The notes beneath the pieces were generated by a model. The model was not told the origin of the DNA, did not search any database, and saw nothing but the letters and a program-made list of their open reading frames with translations. This document shows, piece after piece, positions 42,375-51,034 of a stretch of DNA of 64,000 nt. Location: contig NZ_CP011774.1 in NCBI RefSeq assembly GCF_001412535.1, positions 1,421,501 through 1,485,500 on the forward strand. Reading direction: 5' to 3'. Made by a program: the position numbers and the translations under genes. Source of the DNA: Limnohabitans sp. 63ED37-2 (GTDB lineage Bacteria; Pseudomonadota; Gammaproteobacteria; Burkholderiales; Burkholderiaceae_C). How positions within the stretch are numbered: the stretch's first letter is position 1; each line of letters opens with the position of its first letter.

Positions 42375-43718
42375 TCAACCCAGCACCGAAGTCGCCTCCA
42401 TCTCGCGCCGGATTTTGTAGGCGTGCGTCGTCGTGTCCATGGCCACATCGTCCCAAGTCAGACTCTGGCCTTTGGCCACGGGGCGAATGACCTTGACACC
42501 GTGCGCCAGGCCCAGCGGCACGCCACCCATGCCCTTGGAGGTGGCCGCAGGCAGCAGCTTGCCCCAGACGGTGTAACCGCCCTCGCCGTCCAGCATGTCG
42601 CCGGGCTTCAAGTCGCGCTTGGCGGTGGCCACCACGTCGGCGTTCCAGCCGATGGCCACACCCGTGGGTTCGTTGCGCAGGGCGACACTCGCCACGCTCA
42701 CGCCCACTTCGAGGCCAATCAGGTGCCAGCGTTTGTAGAGCGTGAAGTAACGGCCCGAGGGGTCGGTGTGCGCGTTGTACTCTTCAAAGCAGTTCTTGAT
42801 GTAGTCGGTCTCGGCTTCGACCGTGACCCACACGCCCATGCGGATGTCGTAGGGGATTTTTCGGCCATCTGTTTCTAGGCTCGAGATCACCTCCACCATG
42901 CCCTTGCGCTCCAGCACACCGCCTTCCGAGATCGGACGGGTGACGTAGGGAATGTCTTCCACGCTGGCGGGCGGGTAGAGCAAACCGTTGCTAGGCACAC
43001 CCAAACCAGTGGCATTCGACACCGCCGTGCTCTCGATCGAGGGCTTGGAGCCGTCCAAAAAGCTGTTGAACATTTTGGGATTGAGGCCGCCGCGCTCGGC
43101 TTGCTCGGGCGTCAAACCGTAATAGCCCCACACCGTCTCGGGCGTGGATTCACTGAAGTGCGGCAGCCATTTGTGCCCACGGCCTGCGGCCACGACCGGA
43201 AATCCGCAAGTGCGGGCCCAATCGACCAAGTCACAAATCAATGCAGGCTGGTCACCAAAGGCCAGCGAATACACCACGCCCGCCGTCTGGGCGCGGGTGG
43301 CCAGCAAGGGGCCACAAAAGGCGTCGGCTTCCACCGTGACGTTGACCACATGTTTGCGGTGGGCAAAAGCTTCCAGAATGTGGTCCACCGCGTGCAGGGG
43401 CGATCCGGTGCATTCCACGATAACGTCCACCGCCGGGTGACGCACCAAGCTTTGCCAGTCGTCGCCCACATATGTCTTGCCATGTTTGACCGCGTCATCC
43501 AAGCTGCTGGCCGTGAGGCGCTCCGCTTCCCAGCCCACGCGGGCCAGGTTGGTGCAGGCGTTGTCGGGCGACAGGTCGGCAATGCCCACCAGGTGCACAC
43601 CGGGCGTGCGGGGAATCTGCGCCAAGTACATGGAGCCGAATTTGCCCGCGCCAATCAGGCCGATGCGGATTGGGCGGTTTTCAGCGGCGCGTTGCAGGAG
43701 TTTGGCGTGCAGGTTCAT
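42375..43718 (-). CDS. NAD(P)-dependent oxidoreductase with C-terminal SAF domain (COG4091, homoserine-dehydrogenase-like)
   Basis: 447 residues. The Rossmann motif IGLIGAGKFGSMYLAQI lies near the start; VIVECTGSPLHAVDHIL follows. The C-terminal part (DVVATAKRDLKPGDMLDGEGGYTVWGKLL) is the SAF domain found in altronate dehydratase and sialate synthase. The true substrate is unknown. ATG 43718 overlaps the PhyH stop (ATGA), and a terminator follows, so it is the last gene of a three-gene operon. Confidence 0.88.
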   Translation of the reverse strand: MNLHAKLLQRAAENRPIRIGLIGAGKFGSMYLAQIPRTPGVHLVGIADLSPDNACTNLARVGWEAERLTASSLDDAVKHGKTYVGDDWQSLVRHPAVDVIVECTGSPLHAVDHILEAFAHRKHVVNVTVEADAFCGPLLATRAQTAGVVYSLAFGDQPALICDLVDWARTCGFPVVAAGRGHKWLPHFSESTPETVWGYYGLTPEQAERGGLNPKMFNSFLDGSKPSIESTAVSNATGLGVPSNGLLYPPASVEDIPYVTRPISEGGVLERKGMVEVISSLETDGRKIPYDIRMGVWVTVEAETDYIKNCFEEYNAHTDPSGRYFTLYKRWHLIGLEVGVSVASVALRNEPTGVAIGWNADVVATAKRDLKPGDMLDGEGGYTVWGKLLPAATSKGMGGVPLGLAHGVKVIRPVAKGQSLTWDDVAMDTTTHAYKIRREMEATSVLG

Positions 43719-44587
43719 GCGGCTTCTTTCAAAACATCGAGCGAGGTTTTCAGAGCGCTTTCGGGCATGCCGCCCTTCCAAGGCAGGTCTACCGGGTAGC
43801 TGTTGACCAAGCAATCGTCGGGCAAGCAGCTGATGGGCGTGAAGTCGCGGTGGGCGATGTATTCGGGGCGCTTGTGGCGGCGGATGTGGTTGGACACGGC
43901 GCACAGGCTCAGGTACACACTCACCCGGTTCCAAGGCGAGAGGTTGCTGGCCGAGGCGTGCACCAAGCAGCTGTGGAACAGGATCATGGAGCCCGCTGGC
44001 CCGGTGGGGCTGACAATGCCACCTTCTTTGCCGCCCGCCCGCTCCACCAACTGGGTAATCAGGTCGTTGTCCACCGTCCACAGGGGGTAGCTGGTGGTCG
44101 ATAGATCGTGTTTGGCCTCGACCACGCCCTTTTTATGGCTGCCGGGAATGAACATCAGCGGGCCGTTGAAGGGGTTCACGTCGTCCAAGAAAATCGCCAC
44201 GTTCATGGCCCGCTCGGTGGGCATCATGTCGTCGTTCAGCCAGGTGCCGTAGTCTTGGTGCCACTGCCACACATCGCCCTCAAAAGCCATCTTGCCGTTG
44301 ATCTTGAACTGGTGCATGTACAACTCTTCGCCAAACAGGTCTTGCACAGGTTCGATCATTCGGGGGTGGCGTGCCAACTTGGCAAAAGGCTCGCTGTACA
44401 TGTGGGCGGCAAAGTTGGTGCGCACCGCATCTTTGCCTTTTTCTCGCACGTTGTAGGCCTCACGGCGGCTGTACAACTCGGGTACAGCATCGTTCAAGTT
44501 TTTGGTCTCTTCTGGGGTAAACAGACCAGGGAAAAACAAATAACCCTCGCGGTCAAATTGTTCCAATTGTTCGGGGGTCAGTCTCAT
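43715..44587 (-). CDS. Phytanoyl-CoA dioxygenase family (PhyH/EctD-like) Fe(II)/2-oxoglutarate oxygenase
   Basis: 290 residues. The metal motif HQD lies in VWQWHQDYGTWLNDDMMP and the distal His in LFHSCLVHASASN; MFIPGSHKKG is another family mark. The WQWHQDYGTW region resembles ectoine hydroxylase, but no ectoine genes are near. The substrate is unknown. It overlaps both neighbours by four bases, so regulator, oxygenase and dehydrogenase are one unit. Confidence 0.9.
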   Translation of the reverse strand: MRLTPEQLEQFDREGYLFFPGLFTPEETKNLNDAVPELYSRREAYNVREKGKDAVRTNFAAHMYSEPFAKLARHPRMIEPVQDLFGEELYMHQFKINGKMAFEGDVWQWHQDYGTWLNDDMMPTERAMNVAIFLDDVNPFNGPLMFIPGSHKKGVVEAKHDLSTTSYPLWTVDNDLITQLVERAGGKEGGIVSPTGPAGSMILFHSCLVHASASNLSPWNRVSVYLSLCAVSNHIRRHKRPEYIAHRDFTPISCLPDDCLVNSYPVDLPWKGGMPESALKTSLDVLKEAA

Positions 44588-45270
44588 GCTTGTGCTCCTG
44601 TTTTGAGGTTTTGAATTTGTTCGGACAATCGGGCCGTGAGTTGCACGCTCGCCTCGTGGGCGTGTTCTTGCACCAGGCGCACTGACAACTCAGCGTCGCC
44701 TGCAGCAATGGCCTCTGCAATGGCTTCGTGTTCGTCCCACACGGTTTGGCGCTGCTGCGAGGACTGCAGCACCGCGCCCATCACGCGCTTGAGGTGGTGC
44801 CAATGCAGCTCAATGCTTTGGGCAATGAGCGGGTTACCAGAGGCTTGGTAAATCGCGCAGTGAAAGGCCAAATCGGCATGGATCATGGCCTGCACATCGC
44901 GCCCGCTTTCTGCCAGACGACCCTGGCGCATCACGTCCTCATCCAGTCGGGCCCGGCGCTCCGCGGCCAGCCTCACGGCCAAGGCGTCGAGGCTGCCTCG
45001 CACCTGGTAGACCTGGGCAATCCAGCCCACATCGAGTTGGGTGACACGCACACCCCGTCCGGGCGCATCCTCCACAAAACCATCTTTTTTGAGCAATCGC
45101 AGCGCCTGAAGCACAGGCTGGCGCGACACGGCTAAGCGTTGCGCCAGGTCCTCTTGCGTCAAACGCTCTCCGGGAGGCAAGGCCCCTTCGCTGATGGCAT
45201 CAAGCAAACGGCTGTAGACCTGTTCCACCAGGTCGGGGGCAGTGGTGAGTTGTAGAAGGGGTGAGCTCAT
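44584..45270 (-). CDS. GntR family transcriptional regulator with FCD domain
   Basis: 228 residues. An N-terminal winged helix (GALPPGERLTQEDLAQRLAVSRQPVLQALRLL; the recognition helix is SRQPVLQAL) and a C-terminal FCD ligand domain with His ligands in HADLAFHCAIYQASGNP. ATG 45270 was chosen. An inverted repeat TGTAT-N5-ATACA lies 4-18 bases upstream, suggesting autoregulation. It very likely controls the PhyH/SAF genes that follow it. Confidence 0.92.
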   Translation of the reverse strand: MSSPLLQLTTAPDLVEQVYSRLLDAISEGALPPGERLTQEDLAQRLAVSRQPVLQALRLLKKDGFVEDAPGRGVRVTQLDVGWIAQVYQVRGSLDALAVRLAAERRARLDEDVMRQGRLAESGRDVQAMIHADLAFHCAIYQASGNPLIAQSIELHWHHLKRVMGAVLQSSQQRQTVWDEHEAIAEAIAAGDAELSVRLVQEHAHEASVQLTARLSEQIQNLKTGAQA

Positions 45271-45273
45271 GAC

Positions 45274-45288
45274 TGTATACAGAATACA
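45274..45288. promoter_or_regulatory. Candidate GntR operator
   Basis: TGTATACAGAATACA contains the half-sites TGTAT and ATACA spaced by five, and an internal TGTATACA palindrome. It sits four bases before the regulator's ATG. FCD-type GntR regulators often bind such TGTATACA-like sites. Confidence 0.5.
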
Positions 45289-45388
45289 AATTGCCCCCAA
45301 GATTCAGAATCGGTGTTTACCCGTGGGGGCCCCGAACACGCGGCTACGGTGGTTTTCGATGGCCAAAAAGGCATGGGCCTTGACCCAA

Positions 45389-45397
45389 TGGGATAAT
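45389..45397 (+). promoter_or_regulatory. Extended -10 promoter of map, predicting a leaderless transcript
   Basis: TGGGATAAT ends eight bases before ATG 45406. No -35 at usual spacing and no Shine-Dalgarno site. Confidence 0.58.
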
Positions 45398-45405
45398 CCC
45401 GAACC

Positions 45406-46221
45406 ATGACCATCTCCATCAAAAATGCCGACGACATCGCTGCGATGCGCGTGGCTGGCCGCTTGGCCTCCGAAGTTCTCGACTTCATCACACCCTATGT
45501 GAAGCCGGGTGTCACCACCAACGAACTCGACAAGCTCTGTCATGACTACATCGTCGATGTCCAAAAAGCCATTCCGGCGCCTTTGAACTACGCCCCTGGT
45601 GGCTATAAGCCCTACCCCAAGTCCATCTGCACCTCGGTCAACCACCAAGTTTGCCATGGCATCCCCAACGACAAACCCCTGAAAAAAGGGGACTCGGTGA
45701 ACATCGACATCACCGTCATCAAGGATGGCTGGCATGGCGACACCAGCCGCATGTTCCATGTCGGTGAGGCATCGATCGCTGCCAAACGCTTGGCGAACTT
45801 GACCTACGATGCCATGTGGAAAGGCATTGAGCAGGTCAAACCCGGCGCCCACTTGGGTGACATTGGTCACGCGATCCAGCGCTTTGCCGAAGGCCACGGC
45901 TTTTCGGTGGTGCGTGAGTTTTGTGGCCACGGCATAGGCCGTGTGTTCCACGAAGAGCCACAAGTGCTGCATTACGGCAAACCCGGCACCCTGACCGAGT
46001 TGGTCGCTGGCATGGTCTTCACCATCGAGCCCATGATCAACGCGGGCAAGCGTGACATCAAGGAAATGGGCGACGGCTGGACCATCGTCACCAAGGACCA
46101 CTCCTTGTCCGCGCAGTGGGAGCACACCGTGTTGGTCACAGAGACTGGTTACGAGGTGCTCACCGTTTCGAAAGGCTCTCCAGCCGTGCCTGCCTTTGTG
46201 ACCGCGCCAGCCACGGCCTGA
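45406..46221 (+). CDS. map: Type I methionine aminopeptidase
   Basis: 271 residues. Metal ligands are visible in NIDITVIKDGWHGDTSRMF, GHGIGRVFHE, FTIEPMI and WEHTVLV. It removes the initiator Met. glnD follows after one base, an arrangement also seen in E. coli. Confidence 0.97.
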   Translation: MTISIKNADDIAAMRVAGRLASEVLDFITPYVKPGVTTNELDKLCHDYIVDVQKAIPAPLNYAPGGYKPYPKSICTSVNHQVCHGIPNDKPLKKGDSVNIDITVIKDGWHGDTSRMFHVGEASIAAKRLANLTYDAMWKGIEQVKPGAHLGDIGHAIQRFAEGHGFSVVREFCGHGIGRVFHEEPQVLHYGKPGTLTELVAGMVFTIEPMINAGKRDIKEMGDGWTIVTKDHSLSAQWEHTVLVTETGYEVLTVSKGSPAVPAFVTAPATA

Positions 46222-46222
46222 C

Positions 46223-48880
46223 ATGCAAGCCCAGGCCCCCTTGCCAGATCTGGCCATTCAGGCCGATTTGGCCGCGCAGCGCGAAACGTACAAGCGCGAC
46301 AAAGCAGCCGTGCTGCTGGGCCTGGCCAACAGCGGTTCTTCCGTCAGAGGCCTCAAGCAAACCCTCAAACAACTGGCCATATTGGCCGACGGTTTGCTGA
46401 TTGATTTGTGGCAAAAAGCGGGCTTCTCCCCTGAACTGACTTTGGTCGCTGTGGGTGGTTTTGGTCGCGCCGAACTGTTCCCCTACTCCGATGTGGATGT
46501 GCTGGTGTTGCTGCCCTCCGGCCAAACGCCCGAGGGTGACCCTGAACTGCAGGCCCAGCTCGAGCGTTTCATTGGCAACTGCTGGGACACCGGGCTCGAA
46601 ATAGGCTCCAGCGTGCGCAGCTTGGACGAGTGCTTGGCCGAATCGGCCAAAGACATCACCGTACAAACCTCCTTGCTGGAGGCGCGTCGGGTCACAGGCA
46701 ACACCAAACTGTTTCTTGAATTTCAAAAGCAGTTTCAGGCGGCGATGGACCCACAGGCATTTTTGGTGGCCAAAACGCTGGAAATGAACCAGCGCCACAC
46801 CAAGTTTGACAACACCCCTTACGCCCTGGAGCCCAACTGCAAAGAATCTCCTGGTGGCTTGCGTGATCTGCAAATGATTTTGTGGGTCGCCCGAGCCGCG
46901 GGCCTGGGCCACAGTTGGGACGAGCTGGCCCGCAAAGGGCTGGCCACACCGCTGGAAGCCAGGCAAATCAAACGCAACGAAGCCCTGCTGGGCTTGATCC
47001 GCGCCCGTTTGCACCTGCAAGCCAAGCGGCGCGAAGACCGCCTAGTGTTTGACCTGCAAACCAATGTGGCCGAGACCTTTGGTTATGCCTCCGACATCAC
47101 GCCCGAGGGGCGTCTGGCCTTGCGTGCCAGTGAAAAACTGATGCGCCAATACTATTGGGCGGCCAAGGCCGTGACGCAGCTCAACCAGATATTGCTGCTC
47201 AACATCGAAGACCGCCTCAAAACCGAGCGGGGTGAGAGCATTGACCACTTCCGCCCCTTGAACGCCCGATTTTTTGAAAAAGCCGGACTGATTGAGGTGG
47301 CCAGCGACGATCTGTACCAAAAGCACCCACACGCGATCTTGGAGACCTTTTTGCTTTACCAGGCCACGCCTGGCCTCAAAGGTCTGTCGGCCAGAACCCT
47401 GCGGGCGCTGTACAACGTCCGGGCGATCATGAACGGGCGCTTTCGTGCCGATCCGGTCAACCGTCAAACGTTTTTGAAGATCCTGCAGCAGCCCCAGGGC
47501 ATCACCCATGCGATGCGGCTGATGAACGAAACCTCGGTGCTCGGGCGCTACCTGTGGGTGTTCCGGCGCATCGTGGGCCAGATGCAGCATGACCTGTTCC
47601 ATGCCTACACGGTGGACCAGCACATCCTGATGGTGCTGCGCAATGTGCGGCGCTTTTTCATGGCCGAACACACCCATGAATACCCGTTCTGCTCGCAACT
47701 GGCCAGTGGCTGGGACAAGCCCTGGATCTTGTACGCCGCCGCCTTGTTCCATGACATTGCCAAAGGCCGTGGTGGCGACCACTCGAAGCTGGGTTGTGCC
47801 GAGGTGCGCACCTTCTGCCGCCAGCACCAGATCGACAAAGAAGACGGTCAGCTCATTGAATTTTTGGTCAGTGAACACCTGACCATGAGCCATGTGGCCC
47901 AAAAAGAAGATCTGAGCGACCCGGAAGTCATCGCCCGTTTTGCGGAGCGTGTCTGCAATGAGCGCCGCTTGACCGCCTTGTACCTGCTCACCGTGGCCGA
48001 CATCCGGGGCACCAGCCCCAAAGTCTGGAACGCCTGGAAAGGCAAGCTGCTGGAAGACCTGTACAAATCGACCTTGCGCGTGCTAGGTGGCCGCGCCCCC
48101 GATGCCAATGCCGAGGTGGAAGCCCGCAAACGTGAAGCCCTGATCGAGCTGGCCCGACAGGCTCAGCCCCATGAGGGACACAAGGCGCTGTGGGACACCC
48201 TGGATGTGAGTTATTTCATGCGCCACGATGCCTCCGACATCGCGTGGCATGCTCGCCAGCTCTCGCGCCAGGTGGCACTGACTGCACCCGATCAGTTGAG
48301 CACCATGGTGCGTGCCCGGCACTCCCCGGTCGGTGAAGGTTTGCAGGTCTTGGTCTATACGCCCGATCAACCCGATTTGTTTGCACGCATTTGTGGTCAC
48401 TTTGACCAAGCGGGCTTTAGCATTCTGGACGCCAAAATCCACACCACCCGCACAGGGTGGGCGTTGGACACCTTCCAGATCGTCACCGCCATGCTGCCCG
48501 AGCATTACCGCGAACTGATGACGATGGTGGAGTCGGGCCTGACACAAACGCTGGCCCAGCAAAGTCCCCTGCCCTTGCCCTCTCGAGGCAGGGTCTCGCG
48601 ACGCGTCAAGAGCTTTCCGGTCTCGCCACGCGTCACCCTCAAGCCGGATGAACAAGGTCAGAAATGGCTGCTCAGCATTTCGGCCAGCGACCGCATGGGT
48701 TTGCTCTACAGCGTTGCCCGCGTTCTGGCCCTGCATGGCATCCACCTGCATCTGGCCAAAATCAGCACTTTGGGCGAGCGGGTGGAAGATACCTTCCTCA
48801 TCAGCGGGCCTGCCTTGCAGCAAAACCGGGCGCAAATCGAGATCGAGACCGAGCTGCTCAAAGCATTGCAGCCCGAGTAG
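46223..48880 (+). CDS. glnD: Bifunctional [protein-PII] uridylyltransferase/uridylyl-removing enzyme
   Basis: 885 residues. Nucleotidyltransferase motif GGFGRAELFPYSDVDVL (about residues 76-92), HD hydrolase motif FHDIAKGRGGDHS (about 510), and two ACT domains at about 705-780 and 815-885. A basic linker (SRGRVSRRVKSF) joins the ACT domains. It senses glutamine and modifies PII. The last 23 bases overlap a convergent hydrolase gene. Confidence 0.96.
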   Translation: MQAQAPLPDLAIQADLAAQRETYKRDKAAVLLGLANSGSSVRGLKQTLKQLAILADGLLIDLWQKAGFSPELTLVAVGGFGRAELFPYSDVDVLVLLPSGQTPEGDPELQAQLERFIGNCWDTGLEIGSSVRSLDECLAESAKDITVQTSLLEARRVTGNTKLFLEFQKQFQAAMDPQAFLVAKTLEMNQRHTKFDNTPYALEPNCKESPGGLRDLQMILWVARAAGLGHSWDELARKGLATPLEARQIKRNEALLGLIRARLHLQAKRREDRLVFDLQTNVAETFGYASDITPEGRLALRASEKLMRQYYWAAKAVTQLNQILLLNIEDRLKTERGESIDHFRPLNARFFEKAGLIEVASDDLYQKHPHAILETFLLYQATPGLKGLSARTLRALYNVRAIMNGRFRADPVNRQTFLKILQQPQGITHAMRLMNETSVLGRYLWVFRRIVGQMQHDLFHAYTVDQHILMVLRNVRRFFMAEHTHEYPFCSQLASGWDKPWILYAAALFHDIAKGRGGDHSKLGCAEVRTFCRQHQIDKEDGQLIEFLVSEHLTMSHVAQKEDLSDPEVIARFAERVCNERRLTALYLLTVADIRGTSPKVWNAWKGKLLEDLYKSTLRVLGGRAPDANAEVEARKREALIELARQAQPHEGHKALWDTLDVSYFMRHDASDIAWHARQLSRQVALTAPDQLSTMVRARHSPVGEGLQVLVYTPDQPDLFARICGHFDQAGFSILDAKIHTTRTGWALDTFQIVTAMLPEHYRELMTMVESGLTQTLAQQSPLPLPSRGRVSRRVKSFPVSPRVTLKPDEQGQKWLLSISASDRMGLLYSVARVLALHGIHLHLAKISTLGERVEDTFLISGPALQQNRAQIEIETELLKALQPE

Positions 48881-49763
48881 ACGCACCGCCAATCGGCAAC
48901 ATGGCCAGCAAAGTGGCGTTGAAGGGAGCTGCTGCTTCGTACTGAACCCAATGTCCTGCTCCGGGAACCACTGCCCAGCGGCCCCAAGATCGGGCCATGC
49001 TGGGCATGGCTTGCGCCAGCTCTGACAGGCGACCGAGGTACAAGGCGTCGTGTTCACCAAAAATGGCGCTCACCCGTGCGGACACCTGCGGCAAAACACG
49101 CGCCACGATGTCGGTCGATGACAAACGCCTGCGTGGCATGCGGTCGCGGTGCACATTGGCGGTGTGCAACTGCAAGGCCAAATCGTCCAGCGCCTCGGGG
49201 GCATGCAACATCAGGGCCATCAGGTTGTGGCGGTGCACAGCCTCTTGGGCGTCGGGCTCAGGCAAATGTCGCCAACCTTTGAGTGGAACGCGTTCGGCCA
49301 CCTTCAGGCCCATGCCCGGAGCGCCCACCAACACCAATTGCTCAGCGTCTTGTGGATGCTCTGCCAACCACAAGGCCCCGGCCATGCCACCAAAAGAAAA
49401 ACCCACCACATTCACCGCTGTGCCGCACCGCCCTGCCGCCTGCAATTGCTGCAGACCCGCATGCAAATGCGGTGGCAAGTTGTCCACATCGGTGCAACCC
49501 TGCGGCAAGTCCGAGTCGCCAAAACCGGGCAAGTCGGGCACCAAGACCCGCCAGCCTGCATCGCGAAGCGGTCCAATGCAGCGCAGCCAATGTGTCCAAC
49601 TGCCGCTGCCACCATGCAACAACACCAAGCTTGGCGCAGACACATCCCCCCAAGCGTGCCAGACCATCTGGGCCGATTGGCAAGTGGTCTCCAAGCGCTC
49701 AGCGCCGGCCAAGTTCAAGGCCAGTTCAGGGGGCAAAAAATCGGGCATAACGGCAGTGGACAT
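48858..49763 (-). CDS. Alpha/beta-hydrolase
   Basis: 301 residues. HGGSGSWTHWLRCI oxyanion region, nucleophile elbow GFSFGGMAGALW, late Asp in FGEHDALYLG and His in GAGHWVQYE. Substrate unknown. Its 3' end overlaps the end of glnD by 23 bases. It follows the MFS gene after 86 bases. Confidence 0.88.
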   Translation of the reverse strand: MSTAVMPDFLPPELALNLAGAERLETTCQSAQMVWHAWGDVSAPSLVLLHGGSGSWTHWLRCIGPLRDAGWRVLVPDLPGFGDSDLPQGCTDVDNLPPHLHAGLQQLQAAGRCGTAVNVVGFSFGGMAGALWLAEHPQDAEQLVLVGAPGMGLKVAERVPLKGWRHLPEPDAQEAVHRHNLMALMLHAPEALDDLALQLHTANVHRDRMPRRRLSSTDIVARVLPQVSARVSAIFGEHDALYLGRLSELAQAMPSMARSWGRWAVVPGAGHWVQYEAAAPFNATLLAMLPIGGASTRAAML

Positions 49764-49849
49764 AAGGCGGAATGGGCGTCAAAAAAAGTGAAGTCAAACG
49801 ATGGGGCTGTGGATTGGACTCGCTCAGACAAGCCGCTGGTCACGACCAA

Positions 49850-51031
49850 TCAGTCGGACACCTTGGGCGCGTGGTGTTGCAAATGCCAAACCTTGAATGC
49901 GGCAGCTGTGGCCAAAGCACTGGTGACCATGCTGGCCACAAACACACTTTGTAATCCCCAGCGCTCACTGAGCAAACCACCCAGCAAAGCCCCCAGCACT
50001 CCCGGAAAACCATAGGCCACGACGGTGTAGAGCGCCTGCCCACGTCCGCGCAAGCGGCCCGGAAAATGGTGCGAGATCAGCGCAATACACACCGTGTGGT
50101 GTGTGGCAAAGGTGATGGCGTGAAGGGTTTGGGCCAAAAGCAAAACCCACAGCACATCGGCCCAAGCGGCCGTCATGCCCATGCGCAGCAGCATGACCGC
50201 CGAACAAGCCACCAACCAACCCGTCAAGGGCACGCGCGGCAGCCAGCGCGACTGGGTGAAGAACCAAACCACCTCCACCGCCACCGACAAGGCCCAGAAC
50301 ACGCCAATCATGGTCTTGCTGTAACCCAAAGAGTCAAGGTAGAGCGAGAAAAAAACGTAGATGCCAATGTGCGACAACACATGCAAAAACGTGGACGCAA
50401 AAAACCACTGCACCAGTTTTTGCCGCAGCACCGGCATGACCGATACGTGTTCGCGGACTTGGTGCGCCGTTTCTTTGATGTCGGGCATCCACCACACACT
50501 GAGCAACACCGCGGCCAGGCTGAGCACCGTCCAGCCGGGGAAATGCTTCATACCAAAGGCCTCGAACCAGGCCCCGGCCACAAACACCGTGACCAGAAAA
50601 CCCAAAGACCCCCACAAGCGCACTCGGCCATAACGCTTGGTGTCAAAGGCCCCGTCACGGCTGACCAAATGCGCCATGGCCGCCTCGCTCATGGGCATCA
50701 TGGCGCTGGTGTGGGTGAACATCAGCAGCAACACCAGACCCAGCCCCACAGGGCCCCAGTCCCAAAACAACAAACAAGCCGTGGCAAACGCCACACCCGC
50801 CCCGATGCGCAGCAGCTTGACCCGCTCACCTGTGCGGTCGCTGATGGCACCCCAGGCATATGGGGCAAACAAACGGGTGGTGGCCTGAACGGCCGTGAGC
50901 ACACTGATGGTGAGCAAGCTCAGGCCCATGTCTTGCAGCCACAGCGGCAAATAGGGATTAAAAAACCCGATGTGCGCGAAGTAACTGGCCGACAGCGCGG
51001 CAAAGGGCAAAAGCTGACGGCGTGGCGTCAT
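49850..51031 (-). CDS. MFS transporter (HcaT/nucleoside-symporter-like)
   Basis: 393 residues, about 12 membrane segments. SYFAHIGFFNPYLPLWLQDMG, then FAPYAWGAISDRTGERVKLL is the MFS loop signature. KRYGRVRLWGSLGFLVTV is typical of the PPP/HcaT-like subgroup. Cargo unknown. It begins three bases after the aroC stop, so it shares that transcript. Confidence 0.88.
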   Translation of the reverse strand: MTPRRQLLPFAALSASYFAHIGFFNPYLPLWLQDMGLSLLTISVLTAVQATTRLFAPYAWGAISDRTGERVKLLRIGAGVAFATACLLFWDWGPVGLGLVLLLMFTHTSAMMPMSEAAMAHLVSRDGAFDTKRYGRVRLWGSLGFLVTVFVAGAWFEAFGMKHFPGWTVLSLAAVLLSVWWMPDIKETAHQVREHVSVMPVLRQKLVQWFFASTFLHVLSHIGIYVFFSLYLDSLGYSKTMIGVFWALSVAVEVVWFFTQSRWLPRVPLTGWLVACSAVMLLRMGMTAAWADVLWVLLLAQTLHAITFATHHTVCIALISHHFPGRLRGRGQALYTVVAYGFPGVLGALLGGLLSERWGLQSVFVASMVTSALATAAAFKVWHLQHHAPKVSD

Positions 51032-51034
51032 GCC

